A stretch of DNA of 64,000 bases from Vicinamibacterales bacterium. Lineage in GTDB: Bacteria > Acidobacteriota > Vicinamibacteria > Vicinamibacterales > 2-12-FULL-66-21. The translations under genes and the position numbers were made by a program. Positions 42,547 to 50,968 of this stretch are shown here, one piece after another. The notes beneath the pieces are model-generated. The model did no database searches. It was not told where the DNA came from and saw only the letters and a list, made by a program, of their open reading frames with translations. The stretch is taken from NCBI GenBank assembly GCA_036496585.1, contig DASXLB010000017.1, forward strand, positions 23,215 to 87,214. Reading direction: 5' to 3'. The first letter of the stretch is position 1; each line of letters starts with the position of its first letter.

Positions 42547-43059
42547 ATGCAGAACCAAAAGGGCTTTACCCTCATCGAGCTTCTCATCGTCGTCGCGATC
42601 ATCGGCATCATCGCGGCGATTGCGGTCCCCGGCCTGCTGCGAGCCCGAATCTCGGGTAACGAGGCCTCGGCCATCGGTTCGCTCCGCGCGATCAGCAGCG
42701 CGCAGTCGACGTTCGCGGCGAGCTGCGCCAACGGCCTGTATGCGCAGGGCCTGGATACGCTGGGCAGCGGCCCTGCGGGGGGTTCGGCGTTCATCAGCCC
42801 GGATCTGAGCTCGGGGACCACCGTCAGCAAGAGCGGCTACAGCGTCTCGATGAGCGGCACGGCTGCGACTGGGGCGACCGCCTGTAACGCAGCCACGGCG
42901 CTCGCCTCCGGCTATCACGCCTGGGCGAATCCGCTGTCGACGTCGACGGGCACCCGCTACTTCTTCACCAATACCACGGGCACGATCTGGCAGGGCACGG
43001 CGACGATGTCGAGCGGTAACGATGCCGCCTCACCGTCGGGCGGCGCGCCCATCCAGTAA
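42547..43059 (+). CDS. pilA: type IV major pilin, paralogue 2
   Basis: 170 residues from ATG 42547 (MQNQKG|FTLIELLIVVAIIG). Mature region is nearly the same as paralogue 3: differences are confined to HAWAN/HAWAD and a few residues at the C-terminus (TMSSGND versus SMGAGGTD). Two Cys (AASCANG, TACNAAT). AGGA precedes the start. Followed by a strong intrinsic terminator. Confidence 0.95.
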   Translation: MQNQKGFTLIELLIVVAIIGIIAAIAVPGLLRARISGNEASAIGSLRAISSAQSTFAASCANGLYAQGLDTLGSGPAGGSAFISPDLSSGTTVSKSGYSVSMSGTAATGATACNAATALASGYHAWANPLSTSTGTRYFFTNTTGTIWQGTATMSSGNDAASPSGGAPIQ

Positions 43060-43089
43060 GCAGTTCGGCGTTCACGGGAGGTCATCCCG

Positions 43090-43133
43090 AGGCAGGACGT
43101 CCGCATGAGCGGGCGTCCTGCCTTTTGCTTTTG
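43090..43133 (+). terminator. intrinsic terminator after pilA2
   Basis: AGGCAGGACG (43090-43099) pairs with CGTCCTGCCT (43114-43123), with inner CCGC/GCGG, then TTTTGCTTTT. Confidence 0.85.
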
Positions 43134-43273
43134 GGCTCGACAATTTTCTGGCAGACGGAACTGACGATCTCTGTCACCCGCCGAAAAACGTCACCGCGCT
43201 CCGGTCCGGAAGGACTGCGCTAACACATTGTTATTGCGTCATTTAGGACGTAATGCCCACTTGAATCTCTGCC

Positions 43274-43288
43274 TGGCACTCCGGTTGC
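43274..43288 (+). promoter_or_regulatory. sigma-54 promoter of pilA3
   Basis: TGGCAC-TCCGG-TTGC, an exact match to the TGGCAC-N5-TTGC consensus, 68 bases before the pilA3 ATG. The rest of the 296-base pilA2-pilA3 gap holds TGTCACC and CGTCACC motifs but no gene. Confidence 0.88.
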
Positions 43289-43355
43289 TCATCCATGGGC
43301 AACACGCGCAACGTTCCCGTTATCTGCGTGGTCATCAAAATTGAGGAGCAACACA

Positions 43356-43877
43356 ATGAGAGTCCGTAGTCAGAAGGGTTTCACGCTCATCGAGCTGTTG
43401 ATCGTCGTGGCGATCATCGGCATCATCGCGGCGATCGCGGTCCCCGGCCTGCTGCGGGCCCGCATCTCGGGTAACGAAGCATCGGCGATCGGATCACTTC
43501 GCGCGATCAGCAGCGCGCAGTCCACTTTCGCGGCGAGCTGCGCCAACGGCCTGTATGCGCAGGGCCTGGATACGCTGGGCAGCGGTCCTGCGGGCGGGTC
43601 GGCGTTCATCAGCCCCGATCTCAGCTCCGGCACCACGGTCAGCAAGAGCGGCTACAGCGTCTCGATGAGCGGCACGGCGGCGACCGGGGCGACGGCCTGT
43701 AACGCAGCCACGGCGCTCGCCTCCGGCTATCACGCCTGGGCGGATCCGCTCTCGACGTCGACGGGCACCCGCTACTTCTTCACCAACACGACCGGCACGA
43801 TCTGGCAGGGCACGGCGTCGATGGGTGCCGGCGGCACCGACGCGGCGTCTCCGTCGGGCGGCGCGACGATCCAGTAG
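43356..43877 (+). CDS. pilA: type IV major pilin, paralogue 3
   Basis: 173 residues from ATG 43356 (MRVRSQKG|FTLIELLIVVAIIG), after TTGAGGAG. Nearly identical to paralogue 2 in the mature part though leaders and flanks differ, so the pair reflects a recent duplication or gene conversion. It has the promoter closest to consensus and is likely the main pilin. Confidence 0.95.
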   Translation: MRVRSQKGFTLIELLIVVAIIGIIAAIAVPGLLRARISGNEASAIGSLRAISSAQSTFAASCANGLYAQGLDTLGSGPAGGSAFISPDLSSGTTVSKSGYSVSMSGTAATGATACNAATALASGYHAWADPLSTSTGTRYFFTNTTGTIWQGTASMGAGGTDAASPSGGATIQ

Positions 43878-43885
43878 GATAAGGC

Positions 43886-43917
43886 CTGGAGCGGCCTTCA
43901 CCGGAGGGCCGCTCCAG
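43886..43917 (+). terminator. 11-bp hairpin after pilA3
   Basis: CTGGAGCGGCC (43886-43896) pairs with GGCCGCTCCAG (43907-43917). No T-run, but it stands just before a second, canonical terminator. Confidence 0.55.
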
Positions 43918-43931
43918 AGTCGAAGAGTCCC

Positions 43932-43958
43932 GCGGACCTGAGGGTCCGCATTTTTTTT
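43932..43958 (+). terminator. intrinsic terminator abutting pilA4
   Basis: GCGGACC (43932-43938), loop TGAG, GGTCCGC (43943-43949), A, then eight T (43951-43958). The pilA4 ATG is only 10 bases further on, so transcripts reaching pilA4 must read through it. Confidence 0.8.
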
Positions 43959-43968
43959 GGCCGCGAAC

Positions 43969-44487
43969 ATGAGACTGCGCCGCTCGAACGGCTTCACGCT
44001 CGTCGAACTCCTCATCGTCGTCGCGATTATCGGTATCATTGCGGCGATTGCCGTGCCGGGACTGATGCGAGCGAGGATTTCGGGGAACGAGGCGTGGGCC
44101 ATCGGATCGCTCCGCGCCGTCACCAGTGCCGAAGGTACCTTCTCGGCGAGCTGCGCCGCCGGCAAGTACGCGGCGGCGCTCGATATCCTCGGCTCAGGGC
44201 CGTCGGGGGGCGCGCCCTTCCTCAGTCCGGATCTGGCGCGGGCACCGGTCGTGACCAAGAGTGGGTACACGGTGACGCTGTCAGGCGCTACCCTCTCGGG
44301 ATTGACGGCCTGTAACGGCGCGACCAATCTCGCCAGCGGATTCCACGTCTGGGCCGATCCGACGTCGACCAGCACCGGTACCCGGTATTTCTTCACGAAC
44401 ACGACCGGCACCGTGTGGCAGCTCACCGCGTCGGGATCCTCCGGGACCGACACGGGGGCTCCCTCAGGAGGCACCCCCATCCAGTGA
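43969..44487 (+). CDS. pilA: type IV pilin, paralogue 4
   Basis: 172 residues from ATG 43969 (MRLRRSNG|FTLVELLIVVAIIG); a TTG at 43957 is an alternative start. Cys pair at FSASCAAG and TACNGATN. It is clearly a diverged member (EGTFSASCAAGKYAAALDIL). No Shine-Dalgarno or own promoter can be placed between the terminator and the ATG. The stop overlaps the YfhO gene start as GTGA, so the two are co-translated. Confidence 0.93.
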   Translation: MRLRRSNGFTLVELLIVVAIIGIIAAIAVPGLMRARISGNEAWAIGSLRAVTSAEGTFSASCAAGKYAAALDILGSGPSGGAPFLSPDLARAPVVTKSGYTVTLSGATLSGLTACNGATNLASGFHVWADPTSTSTGTRYFFTNTTGTVWQLTASGSSGTDTGAPSGGTPIQ

Positions 44488-46928
44488 TCCGGCACGACAC
44501 GCCGACGGCACAATCGGACGCCACGCCGGACGGACGCCGCGTCGCTTCCTCGCTCTCGTCTGCTTCCTGGCTTCCCGTCCTGCTGGTGCTCGTCGTCTCG
44601 ACGCTGCCGGTGGCCGGCATGTTCACGCTGACGCGGGTCTTCTTCGTCCGCGACCTCGTCCTCTCCTTCCGCTCGCGCTTCTTCTTCCTCCGCCACGCCG
44701 TCTGGTCTGGGACGTTTCCGTTCTGGGATCCCTATGTCGCCAACGGGCAGCCGGCGGTCAACGATGCGCTGTATCAGCTGTTCCACCTGCCTTCGCTGCC
44801 GATCCGGCTGCTCCTGCCGGAGCTGGTCGCGTACAACTTGTGGGTGGGACTGCCGGTGCCGCTCGCCGGGCTTGGCATGTACGCGTTCCTGCGGCGGCAG
44901 TCGAGACCGTCGGCCGCGGCATTCGGCGCCGTCGCCTACGCCCTCTCGGGGACGATCGTCTCGTCGACCAACTTTCCGAATCTGTCGTGGTCGGTCGCGG
45001 CGGTGCCGTACGTGTTCTGGGCGCTCGAGCGGCTGATCGAACGCGGCACCGCGGCAGCGACGGCCCTGTTTGCGCTGATGATCGCGCTGCAGGCGCTCGC
45101 GGGAGAACCGGTCACGCTCGCCGCGACGCTGGTGATCGCCGGCGCCTACGCGGCGCTGCCTGAGGGGCGATGGCGGCGGCCGCAGATTGCGCTGCTCGCC
45201 GCGGCCGGCGAAGTGGCCGGCGTGCTGCTCGCCGCCGTTCAGTACGTCCCGCTGCTCGACGCCAGCCGTCACTCGCTGCGCGCGCTGGCGGTCGACGTGG
45301 ACTTCTGGGCGTTTCATCCGCTGGCGCTCTTCGAGCTCGCCGTGCCGCACTTCTTCGGCGACTTCTTCCACTCGAACCTCCGCGAGACGGGATGGATGCT
45401 GGCGCTGAACAGCGGCCGCGATCCGTTCTACTACTCCATGTACATCGGCGTGCCGGTGGCGATGCTGGCCGCGGTGGCGGCGATCTCACGGCGTCCACGC
45501 ACCATCTTCTGGACCGCCGTGATCGCGGCATGCGCGATTGCATCGCTCGGCCGCTTCACGCCGGTCTACCCGCTCCTGCGCGAGCTGATTCCGCCGCTGC
45601 GCAGCTTCCGGTTTCCGGTCAAGTACCTCTCGCTCAGCGCGTTCGGCATCGCCACGCTGGCGGCGTTCGCGTTCGAATGGCTGCTCGACCGCGACGTGCC
45701 GCGCCGTCCGCTGCGCGGCGTGCTGGTCGCGGCGTGCCTGCTCGCGGCGCTCGCCTATGGATTCGTCGCGTGGGTGCTGATCGCGCCGGCGCTGCCGATC
45801 CGCGCCTGCTTTGAACTCGCCCGGTGGGCGCACGTGCCCAACCCGATCCAGGGGGCGGAATTCGTCCTCTACCGCGCCCGGCCGCTGTTCTCGGCGTTGA
45901 TGCTGAAACTGCTCTGCACCGCCTTCCTGCTCTGGGTGGCGGCTTCGGCGCGCCGCGAGTGGCGGCTGGCGCTGGGCGTGCTCGGCGCGATGGCGGTCGT
46001 CGATCTGCTCGGGTCGAACGCCGGCGTCAATCCCACCATCGACGCCCGGCTCATCGCCGCCCCTGCCTGGACCGAACAGATTCCGCACGATTCGCACGAA
46101 CGCGTCTACGTCGGCGGCCGTCTCGAAGGCTACGTCAACACCACCGACGTCGACGCGCCCCGCTATGCGCGCTATCTCGACGAGTACGACGAGCTGACTC
46201 AGCGCTTTCTGATCATCAACCAGTTCCTGTTCAACCCTTCTGGGGCGGCGATCCGTGAATCGCTCTCCTTCGACCTGCCGGTGCTGTGGCCGACCGAGTT
46301 CGCCCGCGCCGGCGGCTGGTTCCAGATCGCGCCGAGAGCGGATCGGCTCCGCTATCTGCAGCGTGTCGGCACGCGGTTCGTCGTCCTGCCGACGCCGCCG
46401 TATCCAGGAGCGAAACCGCTGGCGCAGCTCGTCAGCGCGGAACAGGAACATCTCTACGACGCCTTCCCCGGTGCGCGACGCGCCTATGTCGTCGGCGACG
46501 CGCTGCTCGGGCCGAGCGTGGAGTGGCAGATCCAGGGGATGTTCCAGGAGCGTTTCGACCCGTCAACGGGTGTGCTGGTGAGCGACCGACCGCCGCCGCC
46601 GGCCGGTATGCCAGGCGCGCCGGTTCCCAAGTCGGCCGACTTCCTCGAAGACGGCCTCAACCGCGTCGTGATCCGCGCCGGCCTGCCGGGCGACGGCTAT
46701 CTGGCGCTGCTCGACACCTACAATCCCGACTGGCGGGTAGCGGTGGACGGCACGCCGGCGCCGATGATTCGCGCCGACGGCTTGTTCCGCGCCGTTCACC
46801 TGACGCGCGGCTCACACGTCGTCTCCTTCACGTATCACCCGTCGGCGTTCTACCTGGGCGCGCAAATCAGCGCGGTCACCGCCCTGCTCCTGGGCCTGTC
46901 ATGTCTGGTGGAGCGGCGCCGCCGGTGA
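44484..46928 (+). CDS. YfhO-type multipass membrane protein (putative GT-C glycosyltransferase), copy 1
   Basis: 814 residues, GTG start overlapping the pilA4 stop, GGAGG upstream. About a dozen membrane segments; the first outer loop has FFVRDLVLSF and WDPYVANGQP with acidic residues where GT-C enzymes bind metal. The large soluble C-terminal part ends DGYLALLDTYNPDWRVAVDGTP...VVSFTYHPSAFYLGAQIS and a final helix, typical of YfhO. YfhO proteins take part in sugar decoration of lipoteichoic acid in Gram-positives; here, in a pilin operon, pilin glycosylation is inferred. Confidence 0.82.
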   Translation: MIRHDTPTAQSDATPDGRRVASSLSSASWLPVLLVLVVSTLPVAGMFTLTRVFFVRDLVLSFRSRFFFLRHAVWSGTFPFWDPYVANGQPAVNDALYQLFHLPSLPIRLLLPELVAYNLWVGLPVPLAGLGMYAFLRRQSRPSAAAFGAVAYALSGTIVSSTNFPNLSWSVAAVPYVFWALERLIERGTAAATALFALMIALQALAGEPVTLAATLVIAGAYAALPEGRWRRPQIALLAAAGEVAGVLLAAVQYVPLLDASRHSLRALAVDVDFWAFHPLALFELAVPHFFGDFFHSNLRETGWMLALNSGRDPFYYSMYIGVPVAMLAAVAAISRRPRTIFWTAVIAACAIASLGRFTPVYPLLRELIPPLRSFRFPVKYLSLSAFGIATLAAFAFEWLLDRDVPRRPLRGVLVAACLLAALAYGFVAWVLIAPALPIRACFELARWAHVPNPIQGAEFVLYRARPLFSALMLKLLCTAFLLWVAASARREWRLALGVLGAMAVVDLLGSNAGVNPTIDARLIAAPAWTEQIPHDSHERVYVGGRLEGYVNTTDVDAPRYARYLDEYDELTQRFLIINQFLFNPSGAAIRESLSFDLPVLWPTEFARAGGWFQIAPRADRLRYLQRVGTRFVVLPTPPYPGAKPLAQLVSAEQEHLYDAFPGARRAYVVGDALLGPSVEWQIQGMFQERFDPSTGVLVSDRPPPPAGMPGAPVPKSADFLEDGLNRVVIRAGLPGDGYLALLDTYNPDWRVAVDGTPAPMIRADGLFRAVHLTRGSHVVSFTYHPSAFYLGAQISAVTALLLGLSCLVERRRR

Positions 46929-49699
46929 AGCCATCCCGGTGGGCGTGGGGCGTACTCGCCGTCTCGCTTCTGCCGGTGTTCGGGCTGTGGACGACGTCGC
47001 GCATTTTCTATGTCCGCGACCTGTCGTTCTTCTTCTGGTCGCGTCACCTCTGGCTGCGCCACACGGTGTTCGGGGGCCACGCGCCCTGGTGGGATCCGTA
47101 TGTGGCCGGGGGGCAGTCGGCGATCGCCGATGCGCTGAATCAGCTGATGATGCCCGTGACCGTCGCGGTGCGGCTGCTTCCCTCCGACGTCGTGTCCTTC
47201 AATCTCTGGATCGCGCTGCCGCTCCCGATCGCCGCGCTCGGGATGTTCGTGTTCCTGCGGCGCCGGTTCCAGCGCGCGGCGTCGCCGAACGACGCGGCAG
47301 CGGCATTCGGCGCCGTGGCGTTCGCGCTGTCGGGGCCCGTCGTGTCGATGCTCAACACGCCGAATCTCGCGTGGTCGGTGGCGCTCGTGCCATGGGTGCT
47401 CGCCGCGGAATCGTTCCCGGCGGTCGCGATCGCGTTCGGGCTGCAGGCACTCTGCGGCGAGCCGGTGACGTGGGCGGCCACCGGCGTGGTGGCGGCGGCC
47501 GCGACCCTGCAGCGGCGGCCCGCGCTCCCGTGTCTCGGGGGGCTCGTCCTCGGCGCGCTGCTCGCGGCGGTGCAGCTCGTGCCGACGATGGCCGCCAGCG
47601 TGAGCGCGCATCGGGCGGCCCTGGCCACCCCGGATTTCTGGTCCCTGCACCCGTTGTCCTTGTGGGAGGCGGCAGCGCCGCACCTCTTCGGCGACTACTA
47701 CACCGCCTTCCTCGCCGATCTGCCGTGGATGGGCGCGCTCAACTTCGGCCGCGACCCCTTCTTCTATTCGCTATATGTGGGACCACTCGTGCTGCTGCTG
47801 GCGTGCGCGGGGGCGGCCGACTGGCGGCGCAACGGCTTCTGGATCGTCGTGGCCGTCGCGTTCACGATCGCCGCGCTCGGCGGCTACACTCCGCTCTATC
47901 CGCTGCTGCGCCGTCTCGTACCGCCGCTCATGTACTTCCGCTTCCCGGTGAAGTACATCGTGTTCGCGGTCTTTGCCGTCGCGGTGATGGCAGCCGACGG
48001 CTGGCGGGCTGGCACGAAGGGCGTCTGGCTGGCGGCGGCGATCGGTACGGCGCTTGTCGTCGCGACACTGGCGCTCTTGGCGCGGCCCGAGATGCTGCAG
48101 GCCCTGTGCTACCGGTTGGCCGTCGACACGCACCTGAAAGATGTGGACGCCGGCGTCCTGTTTCTGACCCGCGTGGCGCCGCCGCTCGCGCTGCGCGCCG
48201 GCGGGATGTGTCTTGCCGCCGCGGCCCTCACCGCGTTCGCCAGGCGCCGGCCCTACGCCTGGTGGCTGCTCGCTGCGGTCGCGGGCATGGATCTGCTCGT
48301 GACCAACGGCGGTCTGAACCCGACCCTGGAAGTGGCGCGCCTGACGCCGCCGGCCTGGTTTACCGGCGCCTCTGGCGTGGCGCGCGTCTATATTGGCGGC
48401 CGCGTGCGCGGCTACATGAACACCGGCGATCCCGACGCCGCGCCGACCTGGCAGATCCCCGCGGAAGCCAGCGCCGTGCAGGGGCGCATGGAGCTCAACG
48501 CCAACCTGCCGATGGCTCCCTCCGGATGGGGGGTGCGCGAAGCGCTTTCCTATGATCTCCCGTATCTGTGGCCGGCCGAGTACGAGGGTACGGTCCGCCG
48601 CTTCGAGCAGGCGTCGGCCGAGGAGCGGGATGCCTTTCTCCGGCGCTCAGGCGTCCGCTGGTGCGTGCTGCCGGTGGCCAATGACAACTACCCGGCCCAG
48701 GCGTCCTGGCGGGTCGTCGCCGACGTGTCTGATTGGAACATGCGCGTCTATGAGTGTCATCCCGATGCGGCGCGCGTGGCCTTTGCCGCTGAGCCGCGCG
48801 ACCGGGAGGCGCTCTTCGACCCGCGGCTGCCCGACACGGACGGCGCCGGTGAAGCGCGTATCGTGGAGGACACGCCGTCGCGCGTGACGGTCGAGGCGGT
48901 CGTGTCGCGCGAATCTTTCCTGGTGCTGAGGGATTCCTACGCGGCCGACTGGCAGGCCGACGTCGACGGCCGGCCCGTCCCGATCGTGCGTACCGCGGCG
49001 ATCTACCGCGCGGTGCCGCTGACCGCGGGCCGCCACACCGTGCGCTTCAGCTACCGGCCGCGCGCGCTGTTCGTCGGTCTTACCATGTCAGGGGTGGCGG
49101 TGATCGGTGTCGTCTCGGCATTCGTCGGGGCCCGGCGTCGCCGGCGCCAGGCGCCGGCGGGGGTCTCCTCAGATTCCGGCCGCAATCGCGGCTTCACGCT
49201 CATCGAGCTGATGATCGTGCTGGCGATCATCGGGGTGCTGCTGGCGATCGCCTTCAACGAATATCGTGGCATGCAGGCGCGCGGCAACGAGGCGTCGGCG
49301 CTGTCCTCGATGCGGTCGATTGCCTCCGCGCAGGCGCAGTTCTCGATGACCTGCGGCAACTTGAAATACGCCGCCACCTTGCCGGGGCTCGGGCAGCCAT
49401 CGCCGGTGACCGGGGCGGCGTTCCTGAGCCCGGACCTGACCTCCGCGGAGACGATCGAGAAATCGGGCTACAGCCTGCATCTGGCGGGCAAGCCGCTCAA
49501 CGACGCGCCGCCCGCCTGCAACGGCGCGGCGGTCGCCGATGGGTATGCCGCCACCGCGGATCCCCTGAAGCCTGGCGCCAGCGGGGCGGCGTTCTACGGG
49601 ATCAACGCCGATCGCGTCCTCTACGTCGACGACGACAAGTCGTTTCGAGAGGACCTGGCCGAGTCGGGCGCCCCCTCCCACGGCCGCGAGCTGAAATAG
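46925..49699 (+). CDS. fusion of YfhO-type membrane protein (1-755) with a type IV pilin (756-924)
   Basis: One frame of 924 residues. Residues 1 to about 740 parallel the preceding protein: FYVRDLSFFFWSRHLWLRHTVF, WWDPYVAGGQS, and FLVLRDSYAADWQADVDGRPVP before a last helix. RRRRRQ, a cytoplasmic-side signal, follows, then NRG|FTLIELMIVLAIIGVLLAIAF (Gly756, Glu761) and a pilin body with ARGNEASALSSMRSIASAQAQF and two Cys. No ATG, GTG or TTG lies in the 35 codons before the pilin helix, so a separately started pilin is unlikely. PilD should cut after Gly756 and release a mature pilin. The start is GTG 46925 (GTGA overlap) or ATG 46901. Confidence 0.85.
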   Translation: MKPSRWAWGVLAVSLLPVFGLWTTSRIFYVRDLSFFFWSRHLWLRHTVFGGHAPWWDPYVAGGQSAIADALNQLMMPVTVAVRLLPSDVVSFNLWIALPLPIAALGMFVFLRRRFQRAASPNDAAAAFGAVAFALSGPVVSMLNTPNLAWSVALVPWVLAAESFPAVAIAFGLQALCGEPVTWAATGVVAAAATLQRRPALPCLGGLVLGALLAAVQLVPTMAASVSAHRAALATPDFWSLHPLSLWEAAAPHLFGDYYTAFLADLPWMGALNFGRDPFFYSLYVGPLVLLLACAGAADWRRNGFWIVVAVAFTIAALGGYTPLYPLLRRLVPPLMYFRFPVKYIVFAVFAVAVMAADGWRAGTKGVWLAAAIGTALVVATLALLARPEMLQALCYRLAVDTHLKDVDAGVLFLTRVAPPLALRAGGMCLAAAALTAFARRRPYAWWLLAAVAGMDLLVTNGGLNPTLEVARLTPPAWFTGASGVARVYIGGRVRGYMNTGDPDAAPTWQIPAEASAVQGRMELNANLPMAPSGWGVREALSYDLPYLWPAEYEGTVRRFEQASAEERDAFLRRSGVRWCVLPVANDNYPAQASWRVVADVSDWNMRVYECHPDAARVAFAAEPRDREALFDPRLPDTDGAGEARIVEDTPSRVTVEAVVSRESFLVLRDSYAADWQADVDGRPVPIVRTAAIYRAVPLTAGRHTVRFSYRPRALFVGLTMSGVAVIGVVSAFVGARRRRRQAPAGVSSDSGRNRGFTLIELMIVLAIIGVLLAIAFNEYRGMQARGNEASALSSMRSIASAQAQFSMTCGNLKYAATLPGLGQPSPVTGAAFLSPDLTSAETIEKSGYSLHLAGKPLNDAPPACNGAAVADGYAATADPLKPGASGAAFYGINADRVLYVDDDKSFREDLAESGAPSHGRELK

Positions 49700-49719
49700 G
49701 CTAAAATGACGCGGTTCCC

Positions 49720-50910
49720 ATGACTCCGCTCGCCCGGAAACTGCTGGTGGCGTTCTCGCTGCTGGGCCTGGTGGCCTCCTCGGCGGCGACCTACGTGCAC
49801 TACAACCTGATCGAGAACCCGGACTATTCCAGCTTCTGCGACATCAGCGCGACGGTCAGCTGCCGCGCCGCCTATCTGAGCCGCTACGGTTCGGTCGCCG
49901 GCGTTCCGGTCGCGGTCGGCGGCGTGCTGTTCTTCACGTGGGTGCTCCTGATGCTGTGGGCGGCGCGCGGCCGCAGCAGCGCGATCAAGGACAGCGCACC
50001 CGCCTATGTCTTTGCCGGCGCCACCATCGGCCTGGCCGTCGTGCTCTACCTCGCCTACGCGTCGTTCTTCGTCCTGAAGGAAGTCTGCCCGCTATGCGTC
50101 GCCACCTACATCGCCGTCGTCGGGGTGTTCGTCGTGGCCGGAGGAGCCAGTTCGGTGCCCATGTCCTCGTTGCCGTCCCGGTTGCTCCGCGACATGCGCG
50201 TGCTCGTCGGCACGCCGCTGGCGCTGGCGGTTGCCGTGCTCTTCATCGCCGGCGCCTCGTGGGGCATGACGGTGTTTCCGCGCGAAGCGGACCGCCCGCA
50301 GGCGCGCCCGATCCCGACGCTCAGCGACGATCAGAAGACGGAGCTGGCGAAATGGTGGGACCTCCAGCCAAAGCTCGCCAATTTCCCGTATGACAACAAC
50401 GGGTCGAAGGTCCTCGTCGTCGAGTTCGCCGATTTCCAGTGTCCGCACTGCCGCGACGCCTATTTCGCGCTGAAGCCGGTGCTCGACAAGTACACCGGCG
50501 ACCCCAAGGACGTCGCGTTCCTCTTCAAGACCTGGCCGCTCAATTCGCACTGCAACGCGAGCGTGCCCGCCGCCAACTTCGTCGCGTCGTGCGACGCCTC
50601 GGCGCTCTACGTGCTCGCCAAGCGCTCCGGCACGGCCGAAACGATCAGGGACTGGTTCTTCGTCCATCAGGACGAGCTCAGCCCGGACACCGTGCGCAAG
50701 GCGGCGGCCGATGTGGCGAAGGTCCCGGATTTTCAGGCCGGCTACGACAAAGCCATCCAGGAAGTGAAGACCGACGCCGCCGTCGGCGCGTCGCTCAACG
50801 TGCATTCGACGCCGACCTTCTTCATCAACGGACGCGCGCTTCCGGCCGGCGGCATCGCGCCGCAGTATCTCGATTCGCTCATCCAGTTGGAGCTCTCCCG
50901 CGCCAAGTGA
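49720..50910 (+). CDS. VKOR-DsbA fusion (disulfide bond formation)
   Basis: 396 residues. Residues 1-180: a VKOR domain of four or five helices with the loop Cys pair C40/C48 and the redox motif CPLC at 123-126. Residues 200-396: a thioredoxin-like DsbA domain with CPHC at 241-244 and cis-Pro loop STPTFFING. VKOR passes electrons from the DsbA-like domain to quinone, so this one polypeptide replaces DsbA plus DsbB. It follows the pilin genes, each of which encodes a Cys pair, so pilin disulfides are a plausible substrate. Confidence 0.92.
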   Translation: MTPLARKLLVAFSLLGLVASSAATYVHYNLIENPDYSSFCDISATVSCRAAYLSRYGSVAGVPVAVGGVLFFTWVLLMLWAARGRSSAIKDSAPAYVFAGATIGLAVVLYLAYASFFVLKEVCPLCVATYIAVVGVFVVAGGASSVPMSSLPSRLLRDMRVLVGTPLALAVAVLFIAGASWGMTVFPREADRPQARPIPTLSDDQKTELAKWWDLQPKLANFPYDNNGSKVLVVEFADFQCPHCRDAYFALKPVLDKYTGDPKDVAFLFKTWPLNSHCNASVPAANFVASCDASALYVLAKRSGTAETIRDWFFVHQDELSPDTVRKAAADVAKVPDFQAGYDKAIQEVKTDAAVGASLNVHSTPTFFINGRALPAGGIAPQYLDSLIQLELSRAK

Positions 50911-50968
50911 GATCTGGCGCGCCGGGTTACACCGAGGACGGCCCCCCGCCGATAAGCGTTCAGACTCG

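Noticed and set aside
49080-49200. Separate pilin gene starting inside the last YfhO helix (ATG/GTG near 49085-49100)
   Set aside because: Such a start would put part of a transmembrane helix before the pilin signal and has no Shine-Dalgarno; the continuous fusion is simpler.
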